Shown here: positions 5,560 to 6,693 of the stretch, in pieces
Layout: every line of letters starts with the position of its first letter
How positions within the stretch are numbered: position 1 is the first letter of the stretch
Assembly (NCBI GenBank): GCA_903827735.1
Contig: CAIKJM010000053.1
Coordinates: 1 to 6,693, forward strand
Length of the DNA stretch: 6,693 bases
Reading direction: 5' to 3'
DNA from: an uncultured Rhodanobacter sp.
Lineage (GTDB): Bacteria > Pseudomonadota > Gammaproteobacteria > Xanthomonadales > Rhodanobacteraceae
Program-made: the position numbers and the translations under genes
The notes under the pieces: model-generated
The model's input: only the letters and a program-made list of their open reading frames with translations
Told to the model about the DNA's origin: nothing
Databases searched by the model: none

Positions 5560-6524
5560 CGGACGGCCAGCCTTGCGCGCTGAATATAGACGGCTAAAAG
5601 AATGATCAGCGCCTGGGTGATCTGCGAATAGGCGTCTGGTACGTTGTGCTGATTCAGCGTGGCGCTGATGAACTGCAGCAGCAGCGCACCGGCCACGGTG
5701 CCAATCACCTTGACCTGGCCGCCACTCAGCGGCGTTCCGCCGACCACGACGGCGGTAATCGCCGACAGTTCGATCAGGTTGCCCAGCGTCGAGGGTACGG
5801 AAGCGCCCAATCGTGCGGTGCCGATGATGCCCGCAATCGCCGCCAGCGCCGCACAGAGAACGTAGACCAGCAGCAGGATGCGCCGGACGGGCAGTCCGGA
5901 CAGCTCCGCCGCGCGGCGACTTCCGCCGATCGCAATCAGCTGTTTGCCAAAGGTTGTGCGATGAACCAGCACGGCCACCAGTAGAACGGCAACGAGGGCG
6001 ATAAGCACGCTATACGGCATACCGGCAGTCGATCCACGTCCGACCGCAAGGATATTCGGATCCATGATCGACACCATCTGCTCGTGCGCGATCAACAACG
6101 CCACGCCGCGTCCCGCGACCATCAGCGACAGCGTCGCCACGATGGGCTGAACGCCGACAAAGGCCACCAGCGATCCGTTGATCACGCCGACCACGGCGCC
6201 GACCAGCATCGCAATCACCGCCACGGGTATCAGTCCGTAACCGATATACAGCGGCATGATTGCCGCGGCGAGCGCCATCACGCCGCCGACGGAAAGGTCG
6301 ATGCCTTCGGTGCCGATAACCAGCGCCATGCCGAGCGCCACGATCAGCACGGGTACAACCTGCACGAACTGGGTGCGGAAGTTTCCGAGGTTGAAGAAGT
6401 TCGGCGTGAATACGAGGTTGAACAGCAGCAGGAGAACGATGGCGATGTACACGCCGTATCGCTGCAGGAGGCCGAGCAGCGCCTCGCCCTTCGGCAGGCG
6501 CATGGTCATGGTCGCCTCGGTCAT
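5556..6524 (-). CDS. ytfT: sugar ABC transporter permease, YtfT-like
   Basis: This is the first permease of the operon, 322 residues, also RbsC/AraH type. The short cytoplasmic N-terminus (MTEATMTMRLPKGEALLG) is followed by a first helix at about 25-40, then hydrophobic segments near 56-70, 78-92, 98-121, 127-147, 170-187, 216-236, 253-266, 270-290 and 302-315. Diagnostic stretches are ALGMALVIGTEGIDLSVGGV (63-82), VQPIVATLSLMVAGRGVALL (125-144), which closely resembles E. coli YtfT, the coupling loop AIGGSRRAAELSGLPVRR (198-215), and IELSAITAVVVGGTPLSGG (251-269). The usual GGIDLSVG is GTEGIDLSVG here, with Glu replacing the first Gly. The start at 6524 has GGAG (6535-6532) 7 nt upstream and overlaps the ATPase stop as ATGA. 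The substrate is inferred from the family only: galactofuranose, or L-arabinose in araUVWZ-type systems. Confidence 0.88.
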   Translation of the reverse strand: MTEATMTMRLPKGEALLGLLQRYGVYIAIVLLLLFNLVFTPNFFNLGNFRTQFVQVVPVLIVALGMALVIGTEGIDLSVGGVMALAAAIMPLYIGYGLIPVAVIAMLVGAVVGVINGSLVAFVGVQPIVATLSLMVAGRGVALLIAHEQMVSIMDPNILAVGRGSTAGMPYSVLIALVAVLLVAVLVHRTTFGKQLIAIGGSRRAAELSGLPVRRILLLVYVLCAALAAIAGIIGTARLGASVPSTLGNLIELSAITAVVVGGTPLSGGQVKVIGTVAGALLLQFISATLNQHNVPDAYSQITQALIILLAVYIQRARLAVR

Positions 6525-6693
6525 GCGTTCGCTCCGGCCAGCGCCGCGAGCAGATGTGTTTCGTCAACATCGGCATCGCGCAGTTCGGTCTCGATCGCTC
6601 CGTCGCGCAGAACGACGATGCGGTTTGAGCCCTCGACCATTTCCTCGACTTCCGAGGACACCAGCACGATGGCGAGGCCCTCCCTGGCGAGCT
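6521..6693 (-). CDS. sugar ABC transporter ATP-binding protein, C-terminal fragment (partial)
   Basis: Only the last 56 residues lie in the window; the gene continues beyond the right edge. The fragment reads LAREGLAIVLVSSEVEEMVE, then GSNRIVVLRDGAIETEL, and ends LLAALAGANA. In two-domain sugar ABC ATPases (RbsA, AraG, MglA, YtfR) this is the end of the second nucleotide-binding domain: the helix before the switch region, the SSE-x-EE motif that takes the place of the canonical H-loop, and the R-(V/I)-(V/I)-V-(L/M)-R-(D/E)-G strand. The Walker A, Walker B and ABC signature motifs are outside the window and cannot be checked. Its TGA overlaps the ATG of the next permease by 4 bp. By position it corresponds to ytfR. 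Confidence 0.9.
   Translation of the reverse strand, partial: LAREGLAIVLVSSEVEEMVEGSNRIVVLRDGAIETELRDADVDETHLLAALAGANA

Noticed and set aside
1..6693. CRISPR array, tRNA, rRNA, prophage, transposase or defence genes
   Set aside because: No regularly spaced direct repeats, tRNA-like cloverleaf, rRNA sequence or mobile-element protein is seen. The only mobile-like item is the hairpin element at 1454-1616.

Overview
This is a GC-rich chromosomal segment from a gammaproteobacterium. The single-stranded DNA-binding protein and the structured intergenic repeats suggest Xanthomonadales, probably Rhodanobacteraceae (Dyella, Luteibacter or Rhodanobacter type). That placement rests on sequence familiarity alone; no search was run.

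Layout from left to right: a 59-residue acidic small protein on the minus strand (26-205); a 328-base divergent gap; an exported or membrane-anchored TPR protein on the plus strand (534-1430); a convergent gap holding a 163-bp multi-hairpin repeat bounded by inverted 25-mers (1454-1616); an exported protein of unknown function on the minus strand (1640-2449, TTG start); a 244-bp divergent gap with two strong palindromes and a probable ssb promoter; ssb on the plus strand (2694-3215) closed by a textbook intrinsic terminator (3253-3286); then four minus-strand genes to the right edge. In transcription order these four are the C-terminus of a sugar ABC transporter ATPase (6521-6693, cut by the window edge), two RbsC-type permeases (5556-6524 and 4561-5559), and an SsuD-like luciferase-family flavin monooxygenase (3384-4454).

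The three transporter genes form a tight operon with ATGA start/stop overlaps at both junctions. The gene order ATPase - permease - permease, and the resemblance of the permeases to YtfT and YjfF respectively, point to a YtfQRT-YjfF type importer. In such a system the two permeases form a heterodimeric channel for a furanose or pentose sugar supplied by a periplasmic binding protein, whose gene is not in this window. The monooxygenase follows 106 bp downstream on the same strand without a visible terminator, so co-transcription is possible but unproven.

I do not see a new multi-gene system. What deserves a second look is mostly small: the four-hairpin intergenic element, the very short gene with a strong Shine-Dalgarno sequence, the monooxygenase that lacks the residues known to matter in SsuD, and the modular TPR / membrane / Tyr-Gly / Gly-zipper / Asp-Ser protein.
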